A DNA stretch of 64,000 nt from Amaricoccus sp003258405 (GCF_043226085.1 NZ_CP171225.1:3100001-3164000), one strand, 5' to 3'. Shown: positions 8,168 through 16,875, numbered from the stretch's first letter. Made by a program: numbers and translations. Notes: generated by a model not told the origin, from the sequence alone.

Positions 8168-9217
8168 TCAGGAGAACATCGCCCTGAGGTCGACCGAGGT
8201 GCGCTTGCCGAGATCCTTGCGGTGCGCGGCGAGAAAGCTGTCCATCGCGGCGCGTCCGGCGTCCTTGAGCTGCAGCAGGAGCGCGCGGTTCAGCGTCATC
8301 TTGGTGGCGATGCCGAGCTGGCTCATGAAGGCGTCGTCGCGCACAGAATGGATGAAGTTCTGCTTCATCGCCTCGGGGGCGATCACGCCGTTCTCGATCA
8401 GCCGGTTGACGAAGTCGATGCCGCGCAACTCGCGGAGCAGCGAGGCGTTGAAACTGATCTCGTTGATGCGGTTGAGGATGTCCTGCGCTGTTCGGGGCAC
8501 GTCCTCGCGTTCGAGCGGGTTGATGTGCACGATCAGGATGTCCGGGCTCTCGGTGTTGTAGAAAAGCGGGAATAGCGCCGGGTTCCCCATGTAGCCGCCG
8601 TCCCAGTAGGCTTCCATCTTGCCGGTCCGGGGGTCCTCGATCTCGATGGCCTGGTAGATCGTCGGCAGACAGGCGGAAGCGAGGATGGCATCGGCGGTGA
8701 TGTCGTCGCCGGAGAAGACACGCGGCTTGCCGGTGCGGACATGAGTCGCGGTGATGAAAAGCTTCGGCCCGGTGGCGGCGCAGACCTTGTCGTAATCGAG
8801 CAGCGCCTCGACGGTGCTGCGCAGCGGATGGAAGTTCAGCGGATTGAGCTGGTAGGGCGAGAGCATGCGCGTCACGACCTCACCCGCAAGCACGGCCGGG
8901 TTCGCCTCGATCACCCGCGCGATCACCGTGGGGTTCGGCGAGACGCAGCGCAGCCACTCGATGATCGCGTCCGAGAGCACGCCGTCGAGGCCGGCCAGAC
9001 TCAACCAGAAGCTGTCCAGGCTCTCGCGGGCCCCGGCATTGCCGCCACTTATCCAGCCGTGCTTCAGGGCTGCGGCGTTCATAGCGCCCGCCGAGGTGGC
9101 GGTGATGCCCTCGATCTCGATATCCTCCTCTTCGAGAAGGCGGTCGAGCGTGCCCCAGGTGAAGGCGCCGTGGGCGCCTCCTCCCTGGAGCGCAAGATTG
9201 ATGGCGGTGCGCGTCAC
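8168..9217 (-). CDS. Patatin-like phospholipase family protein
   Basis: 349 residues from a GTG start at 9217, which overlaps the stop codon of the upstream bdhA gene as GTGA. The overlap, together with the N-terminus TRTAINLALQGGGAHGAFTWG, fixes the start. The oxyanion-hole motif GGGAHG lies at residues 12-17. The nucleophile elbow is ATSAG with Ser42 (usually GTSAG), and the catalytic Asp is in DGGYMGNP near residue 205, so the Ser-Asp dyad is intact. Patatin-like enzymes hydrolyse acyl esters of lipids. Translational coupling to 3-hydroxybutyrate dehydrogenase suggests a role in storage-lipid or PHA turnover, but this is inference from position. The direct substrate is unknown. Confidence 0.87.
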   Translation of the reverse strand: MTRTAINLALQGGGAHGAFTWGTLDRLLEEEDIEIEGITATSAGAMNAAALKHGWISGGNAGARESLDSFWLSLAGLDGVLSDAIIEWLRCVSPNPTVIARVIEANPAVLAGEVVTRMLSPYQLNPLNFHPLRSTVEALLDYDKVCAATGPKLFITATHVRTGKPRVFSGDDITADAILASACLPTIYQAIEIEDPRTGKMEAYWDGGYMGNPALFPLFYNTESPDILIVHINPLEREDVPRTAQDILNRINEISFNASLLRELRGIDFVNRLIENGVIAPEAMKQNFIHSVRDDAFMSQLGIATKMTLNRALLLQLKDAGRAAMDSFLAAHRKDLGKRTSVDLRAMFS

Positions 9218-9999
9218 AGCGCGGTCCAGCCCCCATCGACCGAGATGGTCGTGCCGGTGATCTGCTCGGCCGCGGGCGAGCAGAGGAAGGCAACCGTGCC
9301 GCCGATCTGCTCGACCGTGGCAAACTGCTTGGACGGCTGGCGCTGGAGCAGCACCTCGCGGATCACGGTCTCGCGGTCCATGTTGTACTGCTTCATCGTG
9401 TCGGGAATCTGGGCCTCGACCAGGGGTGTGAGCACATAGCCGGGGCAGATTGCGTTGCAGGTGATCGGTTCCTCGGCGGTTTCGAGCGCGACCGTCTTGG
9501 TCATGCCGACGACACCATGCTTGGCCGAGACATAGGCAGACTTGTAGGGCGAGGCGGTGAGGCCGTGGGCGGAGGCGATGTTGACCACACGGCCCCAGCC
9601 CTGCTCCCGCATGATCGGCAGGGCGGCGGCCGTGGTGTGAAAGGCCGAGCTCATGTTGATCGCGATGATCTGGTCCCACTTCTCGACGGGAAACTCGTCG
9701 ATGGGGGCGACATGCTGGATGCCTGCATTGTTGACGAGGATGTCAACCCGTCCCAGCGCCTCCTTGGCCTGGGTGACGAGTGCGCGGCACTCGTCGCCGC
9801 GGGACATGTCCGCCTTGATGTAGATCGCCTGAACCTTGTGTTCCTTCGCGATCTTGTCGGCGAGGGCGTGGTCCTCGGGGCGATCGGAAAACGAGTTCAG
9901 GACGATATTCGCGCCCTGTCTGGCCAGCTCTTCGGCGACGCCGAGTCCGATACCTGAGTTCGAGCCGGTGATGACTGCGCATTTGCCCGTGATCGACAT
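9214..9999 (-). CDS. bdhA: D-3-hydroxybutyrate dehydrogenase
   Basis: 261 residues, a classical short-chain dehydrogenase. The cofactor motif TGSNSGIG lies at residues 11-18, NNAG near 90-93, and the catalytic Tyr156-x3-Lys160 in SAYVSAK. The C-terminal segment CNAICPGYVLTPLVEAQIP with the downstream QRQPSKQF loop is typical of 3-hydroxybutyrate dehydrogenases, which oxidise (R)-3-hydroxybutyrate to acetoacetate with NAD+. This is the step after PHB depolymerisation, and phaZ lies 2 kb away on the same strand. Its stop overlaps the GTG of the patatin-like gene, indicating an operon. The leftward transcript of the candidate sRNA ends about 90 bases upstream of this gene's start. Confidence 0.92.
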   Translation of the reverse strand: MSITGKCAVITGSNSGIGLGVAEELARQGANIVLNSFSDRPEDHALADKIAKEHKVQAIYIKADMSRGDECRALVTQAKEALGRVDILVNNAGIQHVAPIDEFPVEKWDQIIAINMSSAFHTTAAALPIMREQGWGRVVNIASAHGLTASPYKSAYVSAKHGVVGMTKTVALETAEEPITCNAICPGYVLTPLVEAQIPDTMKQYNMDRETVIREVLLQRQPSKQFATVEQIGGTVAFLCSPAAEQITGTTISVDGGWTAL

Positions 10000-10092
10000 A
10001 GTCCCTCGCAACTTGTGAATTTGCGCGCGGATCATAGCTACCGCATCTGCGAACAGGCAAGGCAGACTGGCAGTGTGTGTGGGGCTAGTACG

Positions 10093-10169
10093 CAAAAAAG
10101 ACGCCCTCACGAGGAGGGCGTCAAGTCGTTGAGGCAGGTTTCATACAGGCAAGAAACCTATCGAGCAGT
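10093..10169 (-). ncRNA. Candidate small RNA of about 77 nt with two stem-loops
   Basis: No protein-coding frame fits this intergenic stretch. On the minus strand a promoter (TTGGCG, 17-base spacer, TATAAG) predicts a start near 10169. The transcript would contain a first stem AGGTTTC/GAAACCT (10159-10153 with 10142-10136, ten-base loop). A second, perfect nine-bp stem follows (GACGCCCTC/GAGGGCGTC, five-base loop), ending in six uridines, a textbook Rho-independent terminator. A complete promoter-to-terminator unit in about 110 bases without an ORF is strong evidence for an sRNA. I cannot match it to a named family. Its target is unknown. Confidence 0.65.
10094..10122 (-). terminator. Rho-independent terminator of the candidate sRNA
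   Basis: Nine perfect base pairs (10100-10108 with 10114-10122) and a five-base loop. On the minus strand this is followed by six T at 10099-10094. On the plus strand no T-run follows, so it acts leftward. Confidence 0.8.
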
Positions 10170-10175
10170 GAAACC

Positions 10176-10204
10176 CTTATACAAAATCAATGATGTAACG
10201 CCAA
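10176..10204 (-). promoter_or_regulatory. Minus-strand promoter of the candidate sRNA
   Basis: The -35 TTGGCG reads at 10204-10199 and the -10 TATAAG at 10181-10176 on the minus strand, with exactly 17 bases between them. This is one of the best sigma-70-like matches in the window and has no protein gene behind it except the sRNA-like unit. Confidence 0.6.
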
Positions 10205-10273
10205 GCCAAAAATCGTGATGCGCCTGCCTGGAGGCACCGCTAGAGTGGTCATGGTTAATCAAAGGCATCGATT

Positions 10274-12082
10274 GTGACGAAAAAGACACGGGCTTTCTGG
10301 GGGATTCTGGCAACAATCCTGGCAAGTGCCGAGATAACCTGCGGGGCATTTGCCGAACCCGCGCATGGCATTGCTATGTATGGCGAGCCGGCCCTCCCAC
10401 CTGATTTTGTGTCCCTGCCCTATGCCAATCCAGATGCGCCGAAAGGCGGCCGCGTTGTCTTCGGCGAGGTTGGTGCTTTTGACTCCCTGAACCCGTTCAT
10501 CCTCAAGGGCCGCGCGCCCTGGGGTGTCGGATCTCACGTTTTCGAGACTCTGCTGGCGCGGAACTGGGACGAGCCCTTCGCCCTTTACGGTCTTCTGGCC
10601 GAATCAGTCGAGACCGGACCCGACCGCAAATGGGTCGAATTCACCCTCCGGCCGGAGGCCCGATTCTCCGACGGCGCGCCGGTGACGGTCGAAGATGTGA
10701 TCTGGTCTATGGAAACACTCGCGAAAAAGGGGATGCCGCGCTACGCCAACGCCTGGTCGAAAGTCGCAAACGTCGTGCAGACCGGCGAGCGCTCGGTACG
10801 ATTCGAATTCTCTGAAGCCGACAGCGAGCTGCCGCTCATCATCGGTTTGCGGCCGATTCTCGAGAAGTCGGACTGGGACGGAATCGACTTCGCCCAGAGC
10901 AGTCTGCGGGTTCCCAAAGGCTCCGGACCTTATGTGGTCGGCGGCTTTGAACCTGGCCGCTTCATCACGTTCCGGCGCAATCCCGACTACTGGGGGCGGG
11001 ATCTGCCCTACAATCGCGGTCTGAACAACTTTGACGAGATCCGCTATGACTACTTCGTCGATGCAGGGGTCCGGTTTCAGGCGGTGAAGGCGGGGGTGGT
11101 GACCTTCTACCGCGAGGTGTCGCCCGCGCTCTGGGCCGGCGAATACGACTTTCCGGCGGTGACGTCCGGCGAGATGGTGCGCGAGGAGATTCCGCACGCC
11201 CGCCCTTCCGGCATGTCGGGCTTCGTCTTCAATACCCGCCGCCCGGTCTTTGCCGACTGGCGGGTCCGCGACGCGCTGATCCATGCGTTCAACTTCGAGT
11301 TTATCAACGGCACCGTGAACGGTGGCGTGCTGCCGCGGGCGAAGAGCTATTTCTCGAACTCGATGCTCGCCATGTCCGACGGTCCGGCCGAGGGGCGCGT
11401 GAGGGAGCTGCTCACTCCGTTTGCCGACACACTCCCGCCCGATGCGCTCGAGGCCTATGCGCTCCCGATATCGGACGGCTCGACCCGAAACCGCCGCAAC
11501 ATGCTCAGGGCGGCGGCCGAACTCGCGGAGGCGGGCTGGACGGTGCAGGACGGGGTGCTGAAGAACGACGCTGGCGTCCCGTTCTCCTTCGAGATCCTGC
11601 TCACCGACAGCGCCAATGAAGCCATCGCCAATCTCTATGCCGATGCCCTGCGCCAGCTCGGGATCGAGGTCCGCACCCGCCTCGTCGACAGCGCGCAGTA
11701 TAACCAGCGGATCAGCGTCTACGACTACGACATGATCGTCGGGGCCTGGAACCTCTCCCTCAGCCCGGGCAACGAGCAGACGCTCTACTGGGGCGCCGCG
11801 GGTGTGACCGAGCCCGGCACGCGCAACTACATGGGGGCGAACACGCCCGCGATCGGTGCGTTGATCTCCGACATGCTCTCCGCGCCGGATCAGGCGGAAT
11901 TCACCGCCGCCGTGCGGGCGCTCGACCGCGTGCTGACAACCGGCCGTTACGTCGTGCCGTTCTGGTTCAACGACAAGAGCTACATCCTCCACGCCGCCAA
12001 TCTGCATCACCCGGCCGATGTTCCGGCCTATGGGGACTGGATCGGCTGGGCGCCCGAGGTCTGGTGGGCTGACCCTCAGTGA
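10274..12082 (+). CDS. Family 5 (oligopeptide/YejA-like) ABC transporter binding protein, orphan
   Basis: 602 residues from a GTG at 10274. The N-terminus is a Sec signal peptide ending near AFAEPAHG. The mature N-terminus HGIAMYGEPALPPDFVSLPYANPDAPKGG strongly resembles the YejA subgroup of SBP_bac_5 proteins, which bind peptides and, in enterobacteria, the antibiotic microcin C. The family segment RFSDGAPVTVEDVIWSMETL appears near residues 130-150. No permease or ATPase gene is adjacent: the next gene is convergent and overlaps by 7 bases at the stop. The binding protein therefore either serves a transporter encoded elsewhere or has taken another role. The subgroup assignment is by eye. Confidence 0.85.
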   Translation: MTKKTRAFWGILATILASAEITCGAFAEPAHGIAMYGEPALPPDFVSLPYANPDAPKGGRVVFGEVGAFDSLNPFILKGRAPWGVGSHVFETLLARNWDEPFALYGLLAESVETGPDRKWVEFTLRPEARFSDGAPVTVEDVIWSMETLAKKGMPRYANAWSKVANVVQTGERSVRFEFSEADSELPLIIGLRPILEKSDWDGIDFAQSSLRVPKGSGPYVVGGFEPGRFITFRRNPDYWGRDLPYNRGLNNFDEIRYDYFVDAGVRFQAVKAGVVTFYREVSPALWAGEYDFPAVTSGEMVREEIPHARPSGMSGFVFNTRRPVFADWRVRDALIHAFNFEFINGTVNGGVLPRAKSYFSNSMLAMSDGPAEGRVRELLTPFADTLPPDALEAYALPISDGSTRNRRNMLRAAAELAEAGWTVQDGVLKNDAGVPFSFEILLTDSANEAIANLYADALRQLGIEVRTRLVDSAQYNQRISVYDYDMIVGAWNLSLSPGNEQTLYWGAAGVTEPGTRNYMGANTPAIGALISDMLSAPDQAEFTAAVRALDRVLTTGRYVVPFWFNDKSYILHAANLHHPADVPAYGDWIGWAPEVWWADPQ

Positions 12083-12936
12083 GAAGCAAGCGAAGCGAGA
12101 AAGGCCGCAAGCCGTTCGGTCCCGCCTGGCCGCCAGCCCAGCCGCTGCAGCTTCACGGTTGCCATGATCCCCGGCAGCGTCCCCTCGTAGCGCGGCGGAA
12201 GCGGCCGAGGAGCGCCCGTTTGCTTTTTCAGCCGCGCGAGGAGGTCATGACGGTCAAGCAGGATGTCCGAGGCGTTGAACGCGCCTCTCGCGTCCTCCGA
12301 GGGGGCTTCCAGCAGCCGCCGCACCGCCTCCGCCAGATCTGCGCCGTGAAGTTCGGTGCCGATGCGGGGTTCGATCGTCGCGCCGGCGAGGAAGTCGCGG
12401 AAAAGCCCGTCCCACTTATGCGATGAAAGGCCCGGCGGTATGCCGTAGACGCCGGTGGCGCGCAGCGTGACCGGCGTCGCCGCAGCCCCGGCAAGCCGCG
12501 CCATGTCCTGCTCGGTCGCGAGCTTTGCCTCGCCATAGAGCGAGTCCGGCGCGGGCGTATCGGTCTCCGCCAGAATCTCCCCCCGCCGGTGGTCGCCATA
12601 GACGGACCGGCTCGAGAGAAAGAGCCAGCGCGGGATACCCGCCCGGCGCGCGGCCTCGAACAGCGCCGCCGAACCGTCCCGGTTGAGCCGCAGGAACCGC
12701 GCGGGGTCATCGCCCTCGCCGCCGCGATAGCGCCCCGGAACATGGTCGAATGCGGCATGAACGAGCGCATCGGCGGGCGGCAGCTCCGGGGCCGTCTCCG
12801 CAAGGCTCCAGGCGTGAAGCGCATGGCCCGGCTGCGGCTTCCGTCCGAGCAGCACCACGTCATGGCCCGCCTCCGCAAGCCCCGCGACGATGAAGCGCCC
12901 GAGCTGGCCCGTGCCGCCGGTAACGAGAACCCGCAT
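12076..12936 (-). CDS. sqdC: NAD-dependent epimerase/reductase of the sulfolipid operon, SqdC
   Basis: 286 residues, ATG 12936 overlapping the sqdD stop as TGATG. The Rossmann motif GGTGQLG is at residues 7-13, and the active-site Tyr-x3-Lys is in SLYGEAK. In Rhodobacter sphaeroides the sulfoquinovosyl diacylglycerol genes run sqdB-sqdD-sqdC, and SqdC is a reductase-like protein whose loss alters sulfolipid products. The same order here supports the name. The short-chain epimerase/dehydratase family alone would not reveal the function. The stop overlaps the end of the convergent YejA-like gene by seven bases. Confidence 0.82.
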   Translation of the reverse strand: MRVLVTGGTGQLGRFIVAGLAEAGHDVVLLGRKPQPGHALHAWSLAETAPELPPADALVHAAFDHVPGRYRGGEGDDPARFLRLNRDGSAALFEAARRAGIPRWLFLSSRSVYGDHRRGEILAETDTPAPDSLYGEAKLATEQDMARLAGAAATPVTLRATGVYGIPPGLSSHKWDGLFRDFLAGATIEPRIGTELHGADLAEAVRRLLEAPSEDARGAFNASDILLDRHDLLARLKKQTGAPRPLPPRYEGTLPGIMATVKLQRLGWRPGGTERLAAFLASLASH

Positions 12937-13778
12937 CAGGCCGGCGGGGGCAGGGCGGCGATGTCCTCGGGCACGCCCGTGCCGGTGTAATAGGCACGCC
13001 AGAGCGCGATCAGCGGCGCAAGCTGCTCGGACTTCGGATGGTTCGCCTGCCACGGCTTTTCATACTGGAAATGCAGCACCCGGATCATCGACCAGTCCCA
13101 GAGCTCGGGAAGATTGAACCAGACGTATTGCAGCATGTTGTCGTAGACCGTCAGCCCGTTCCAGTCAGGAAAGAAGGTCTGCAGGAAGGTCTGGTCGGTG
13201 CGCTTCCAGAATGCGCCGGGGGTATCGAGGCGCTCCAGCATCGCGGCGAACGTCTTCGCGTCGGGACGCGCCGTGAAGACGCCCGAGTTCATCCGCCGGA
13301 AATCCACCAGCCCCTCATAGACGTTCGGCGCGGCCGAGAACTCGGGATAGGCGAAGAAGCGGTCGCAATTGCGCAGCACGAGCGCATCGGCATCGATGAA
13401 GACAACGCGCGCGTAGTCCTCGAGCTGCCAGAGCCGGAGCTTGACGAAATTGTCGAGCGGCGTGTGAAAGGCGGGCTTGCCGCCCTTGGTGAAGGGGTTC
13501 CGCCCATGGATCTCGCCGCGCGCGTGAGCCGCGTTGAAGGCCTCGGAGGTCGGGAGAAGTTCGCAGAGCGCGAGCCGCGCGCCGAGCTCCCCGAGCGGCG
13601 CGAGGGCCTCTGGCCCCACGGCTCCGGTATGCATCACCACGATATCCGCCGCCGTGCCACTCAGGCGAAGCGACCGGACAAGCGCGACCGCGCCGGGAAG
13701 GTAGGCCTCGTTGGTGACAAGCGTCACATAGGCGCGGTCGGAGCCGGCCGCGCCCGAAAGCTCAGGTCCGTCCTGCAT
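12936..13778 (-). CDS. sqdD: Sulfolipid glycosyltransferase SqdD (GT8, glycogenin-like)
   Basis: 280 residues. It is a family 8 glycosyltransferase with the metal/nucleotide-binding DxD motif in FIDADALVL (Asp129, Asp131) and the N-terminal VTLVTNEAYLPGAVALVRSL nucleotide-binding strand. In purple bacteria SqdD is proposed to use UDP-sulfoquinovose in sulfolipid assembly. The gene starts three bases after the sqdB stop and overlaps sqdC by one base, so the three genes are clearly one transcript. A distant relation to glycogenin would be ambiguous on its own; the operon context decides it. Confidence 0.85.
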   Translation of the reverse strand: MQDGPELSGAAGSDRAYVTLVTNEAYLPGAVALVRSLRLSGTAADIVVMHTGAVGPEALAPLGELGARLALCELLPTSEAFNAAHARGEIHGRNPFTKGGKPAFHTPLDNFVKLRLWQLEDYARVVFIDADALVLRNCDRFFAYPEFSAAPNVYEGLVDFRRMNSGVFTARPDAKTFAAMLERLDTPGAFWKRTDQTFLQTFFPDWNGLTVYDNMLQYVWFNLPELWDWSMIRVLHFQYEKPWQANHPKSEQLAPLIALWRAYYTGTGVPEDIAALPPPA

Positions 13779-13781
13779 GGA

Positions 13782-15002
13782 TCAGGAGACGGACTTGAGC
13801 CCGCGATGCTCCGGGTCGCGCTCGACGACCTTGGAGATCTCCTTGGTCCAGGCCGAAACGGCGGCGATGCGGCTCCGGTCCACGCGATAGGCGTATTTCT
13901 TCGCCACCTCGACCACTTCGTCGAGCAGCCCTTCTCGGAGCGTGATCGGGTCAAGGCCAAGCGCGAGGAACTGGTCGTTCTTCACCACGAGATCGTTCTC
14001 GGCCGCCTCCTTGCGCGGATTCGGCAGCCAGGCGATTTCGGCCCCCGTGAGCTTCGAGACAAGCTCGGCCAGATCCCGCACCCGGTGGGTTTCCGTCATC
14101 TGGTTGAAGATCTTCACCCGCTCGCCCCGCTTCGGCGCGTCCTGAAGCGCGAGATCGATGCAGCGCACGCTGTCCTGGATGTGGATGAAGGCCCGCGTCT
14201 GCCCGCCCGTGCCATGCACGGTGATCGGATAACCGATGGCGGCCTGGATCAGGAAGCGGTTGAGCACCGTGCCGTAATCGCCGTCGTAGTCGAAGCGGTT
14301 GATGAGCTGCTCGTGGCGCTTCGTCTGCTCCGTATGGGTGCCCCAGACGATGCCCTGATGCAGGTCGGTGATCCGGAGGCCGTCATTCTGGGCGTAGAAC
14401 TGGAACAGGATCTGATCGAGGCTCTTGGTCATGTGATAGATCGAGCCCGGCCGCGTCGGATAGAGGATCTCCATCTTCTTCGTCGTGCCGTCGAGGGTCT
14501 CGATGCCCGCGTCGAGATAGCCCTCGGGGATCGCGGCGCCGATCGTCGAGTAGCCGTAGACCCCCATCGTGCCGAGATGCACGAGATGGGCATCAAGCCC
14601 GATCTCCACCATCGCGTTCAGCAGGTTGTGCGTCGCGTTGACGTTGTTCGAGACCGTGTAGTTCTTGTGCCGGTCCGACTTCATCGAATAGGGCGCGGCG
14701 CGCTGCTCGGCGAAATGGATGATCGCGTCGGGGCGCTCCTCGGCCAGCCACTGCTTCAGGATCTGATAATCCTTGGCGAGGTCGATCAGGTGGAAATGGA
14801 TCCGCCTGCCGGTTTCCTGATGCCAGATGCGTGTGCGTTCCTGGATCGAATCCATCGGGGTCAGCGACTGGACGCCGAGCTCGGTGTCGATCCAGCGGCG
14901 GCTGAGGTTGTCGAGGATATGCACCTCGTGCCCCGCATCGGAGAGATGCAGAGATGTGGGCCAGCCGCAGAACCCATCGCCACCCAGGACCGCAATCTTC
15001 AT
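13782..15002 (-). CDS. sqdB: UDP-sulfoquinovose synthase SqdB
   Basis: 406 residues. The ATG at 15002 is preceded by GGAAAGGAA. It is an extended short-chain dehydrogenase with the NAD motif GGDGFCG at residues 7-13, the family-specific DNLSRRWIDTELG, and the active site GTMGVYGY plus YHMTK. The enzyme adds sulfite to UDP-glucose to form UDP-sulfoquinovose, the head-group donor for the anionic membrane sulfolipid SQDG, which can replace phospholipids under phosphate limitation. First gene of sqdBDC. The acyltransferase-like sqdA gene is not in this window. Very strong family match. Confidence 0.96.
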   Translation of the reverse strand: MKIAVLGGDGFCGWPTSLHLSDAGHEVHILDNLSRRWIDTELGVQSLTPMDSIQERTRIWHQETGRRIHFHLIDLAKDYQILKQWLAEERPDAIIHFAEQRAAPYSMKSDRHKNYTVSNNVNATHNLLNAMVEIGLDAHLVHLGTMGVYGYSTIGAAIPEGYLDAGIETLDGTTKKMEILYPTRPGSIYHMTKSLDQILFQFYAQNDGLRITDLHQGIVWGTHTEQTKRHEQLINRFDYDGDYGTVLNRFLIQAAIGYPITVHGTGGQTRAFIHIQDSVRCIDLALQDAPKRGERVKIFNQMTETHRVRDLAELVSKLTGAEIAWLPNPRKEAAENDLVVKNDQFLALGLDPITLREGLLDEVVEVAKKYAYRVDRSRIAAVSAWTKEISKVVERDPEHRGLKSVS

Positions 15003-15056
15003 CGGTCGTTCCTTTCCCATCTTCGATGCGCCCGCTCTTTAGCCGTCATTTGTGAC

Positions 15057-15086
15057 ATTATGTAGACGCTTTCGTGTCCGTGTCAG
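15057..15086 (-). promoter_or_regulatory. Candidate promoter of sqdBDC
   Basis: On the minus strand CTGACA (15086-15081) and CATAAT (15062-15057) are separated by 18 bases and lie about 55 bases before the sqdB ATG. I see no repeated Pho-box-like elements around it. Confidence 0.35.
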
Positions 15087-15154
15087 CGGTCTCGCGCAAG
15101 GTTTTCCCGGAATCGCCGCAATTGTTGCTTCCGCGCTGATCTGATGCGACGGGC

Positions 15155-15883
15155 TCAGGAGGCGGGTGCGCTCGCGCGTTTTGCCGCCGGGGGCGGGCTC
15201 TTCGCGCCGCGGGCGGGGGCCGCGCGCGGGTAGGGCGGTTCGACGAGACCGGCCGAGATGATGAGTTTCGCCGCCTCCTCGATGCTCATGTCGAGATACA
15301 CGATGTCCTCGCGCGGCACGAAGAGCAGGAAACCCGAGGTCGGGTTCGGCGTCGTGGGGAGGAACACGCTCACGAGTTCGTCTGCGCCGGCCCGTTCCCG
15401 GATCTCGCCCGAGGTGTCGGTCGAGACGAAGGCGACCGCCCAGAGCCCCTTGCGCGGGTATTCGATCAGGCAGGCGTTCTGGAACGAGTTGTTGGTCTGG
15501 CTGAAGATGGTTTCGACGATCTGCTTCAGCCCGTTGTAGAGCGAGCGCACGATCGGCATCCGCTCGACCATCCGCTCGCCGGTGTGCAGGATCTTCCGGC
15601 CTATGAAGCCCTTGGTGAGCGCGCCCACGAGGGTGGTGAAGGTCAGGAAGACGACCACGCCGAAGCCGAAGATATTCCGCCCGAAGACGTTCTCCGGGTT
15701 GTAGCGGTTCGGAATCAGCGGGATCACCTTGGCGTCGATGAAGCCGATCGTCGCCCAGAGCAGGTAGATCGTGAGAAAGACCGGCAACACCACCACGAGA
15801 CCGGTGAGGAAATCGCCGCGCAGCCGCTGCAACAGGGGCGGCTTCGGGGTGCCTTTGCGGCGCCGTATGGGTTTTCTGGCCAT
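15155..15883 (-). CDS. DUF502 family membrane protein
   Basis: 242 residues from ATG 15883. Two long hydrophobic segments (near residues 25-50, FLTGLVVVLPVFLTIYLLW, and 75-97, FGFGVVVFLTFTTLVGAL) are followed by a soluble domain with the family signature GERMVERMPIVRSLYNGLKQIVETI. DUF502 proteins are widespread inner-membrane proteins of unknown function. The C-terminal 30 residues are Ala/Pro/Lys-rich and probably disordered. Flanked by sqdB downstream and psuG upstream, with no overlap, so its context gives no clear hint. Confidence 0.85.
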   Translation of the reverse strand: MARKPIRRRKGTPKPPLLQRLRGDFLTGLVVVLPVFLTIYLLWATIGFIDAKVIPLIPNRYNPENVFGRNIFGFGVVVFLTFTTLVGALTKGFIGRKILHTGERMVERMPIVRSLYNGLKQIVETIFSQTNNSFQNACLIEYPRKGLWAVAFVSTDTSGEIRERAGADELVSVFLPTTPNPTSGFLLFVPREDIVYLDMSIEEAAKLIISAGLVEPPYPRAAPARGAKSPPPAAKRASAPAS

Positions 15884-15954
15884 GTCGGATGGAATCCTTG
15901 AACGCAACAGATGTTAGTGTGCGCTCTCGCACCGCACAAGAAGCGCTTCGGAGA

Positions 15955-16875
15955 CTATTTCGCTGACGCAGCGGCAAGCGCTGCCGCGATCCGGGCGGCG
16001 AAGCGGGCGTTGTTCCTGACGAGCGCGATATTGGCGGCGAGCGCGCGCCCCTGGCTCTGTTCGGCGATATGGGCGAGGAGGAACGGCGTCACCTCCTTGG
16101 CTTTTATGCCCGCCGCATCGGCCGCGGCGAGTGCCGCCTCGATCTGCGGCCCCATCTCGCTGGCCGGGATCTCGGCCGCCTCCGGGATCGGATTGGCGAC
16201 GAGCTGCCCGCCGGGCAGGCCGAGCGCGCGGCGCATGAGCTGGGCCTCGGCGATCCGCGCCGGATCATCCTGCCGGAGCGGTGCGGGCAGGCCCGAGGAG
16301 CGCGACCAGAAGGCCGGAAAGTCGTCCTGCCCCACGGCGAAGACCGGGACGCCCAGCGTCTCGAGCAGCTCGAGGGTCTTCGGCAGGTCGAGGATCGCCT
16401 TCGCGCCGCTCGCGACCACCGTCACCGGGGTCTGTGCAAGCTCGTAGAGGTCGGCGGAAACGTCGAAGCTCGTCTCCGCGCCGCGGTGCACACCTCCGAT
16501 GCCGCCGGTGGCAAAGACGCCGATGCCGGCACGCGCGGCCACGATCATCGTCGCCGCAACCGTCGTCGAACCCGTCGCCCCCTCGACGAGCGCCACCGCG
16601 AGATCGGCGCGCGAGAGCTTCCGCACCGCAGATGCTCCCGCGAGGCGGGCAAGCTCCGCCTCGTCCAGCCCGACGTGGATCCGGCCCTCGAGAATCGCGA
16701 TCGTCGCAGGCACCGCGCCGCCCGCCCGCACCTCCGCCTCAACCGCCCGCGCGGTCTCGAGATTTTCCGGCGCGGGCATCCCGTGGGTGATGATGGTCGA
16801 TTCGAGCGCCACCACGGGACGGCCTGCATCGAGTGCCGCGGCGACATCCGCGGAAAGGGTCATGGGAAGGGTCAT
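15955..16875 (-). CDS. psuG: Pseudouridine-5'-phosphate glycosidase
   Basis: 306 residues. Signatures include ALESTIITHGMP near residues 23-34, the lysine-containing VRKLSRADLA, and FATGGIGGVHRGAE with the phosphate-binding glycines. PsuG cleaves the C-C glycosidic bond of pseudouridine 5'-phosphate to give uracil and ribose 5-phosphate. Its start overlaps the stop of the kinase gene as ATGA, so kinase and glycosidase are co-translated and form the complete two-step pathway for pseudouridine salvage. The uracil product could enter the pyrimidine degradation pathway encoded 15-20 kb to the right. Confidence 0.94.
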   Translation of the reverse strand: MTLPMTLSADVAAALDAGRPVVALESTIITHGMPAPENLETARAVEAEVRAGGAVPATIAILEGRIHVGLDEAELARLAGASAVRKLSRADLAVALVEGATGSTTVAATMIVAARAGIGVFATGGIGGVHRGAETSFDVSADLYELAQTPVTVVASGAKAILDLPKTLELLETLGVPVFAVGQDDFPAFWSRSSGLPAPLRQDDPARIAEAQLMRRALGLPGGQLVANPIPEAAEIPASEMGPQIEAALAAADAAGIKAKEVTPFLLAHIAEQSQGRALAANIALVRNNARFAARIAAALAAASAK

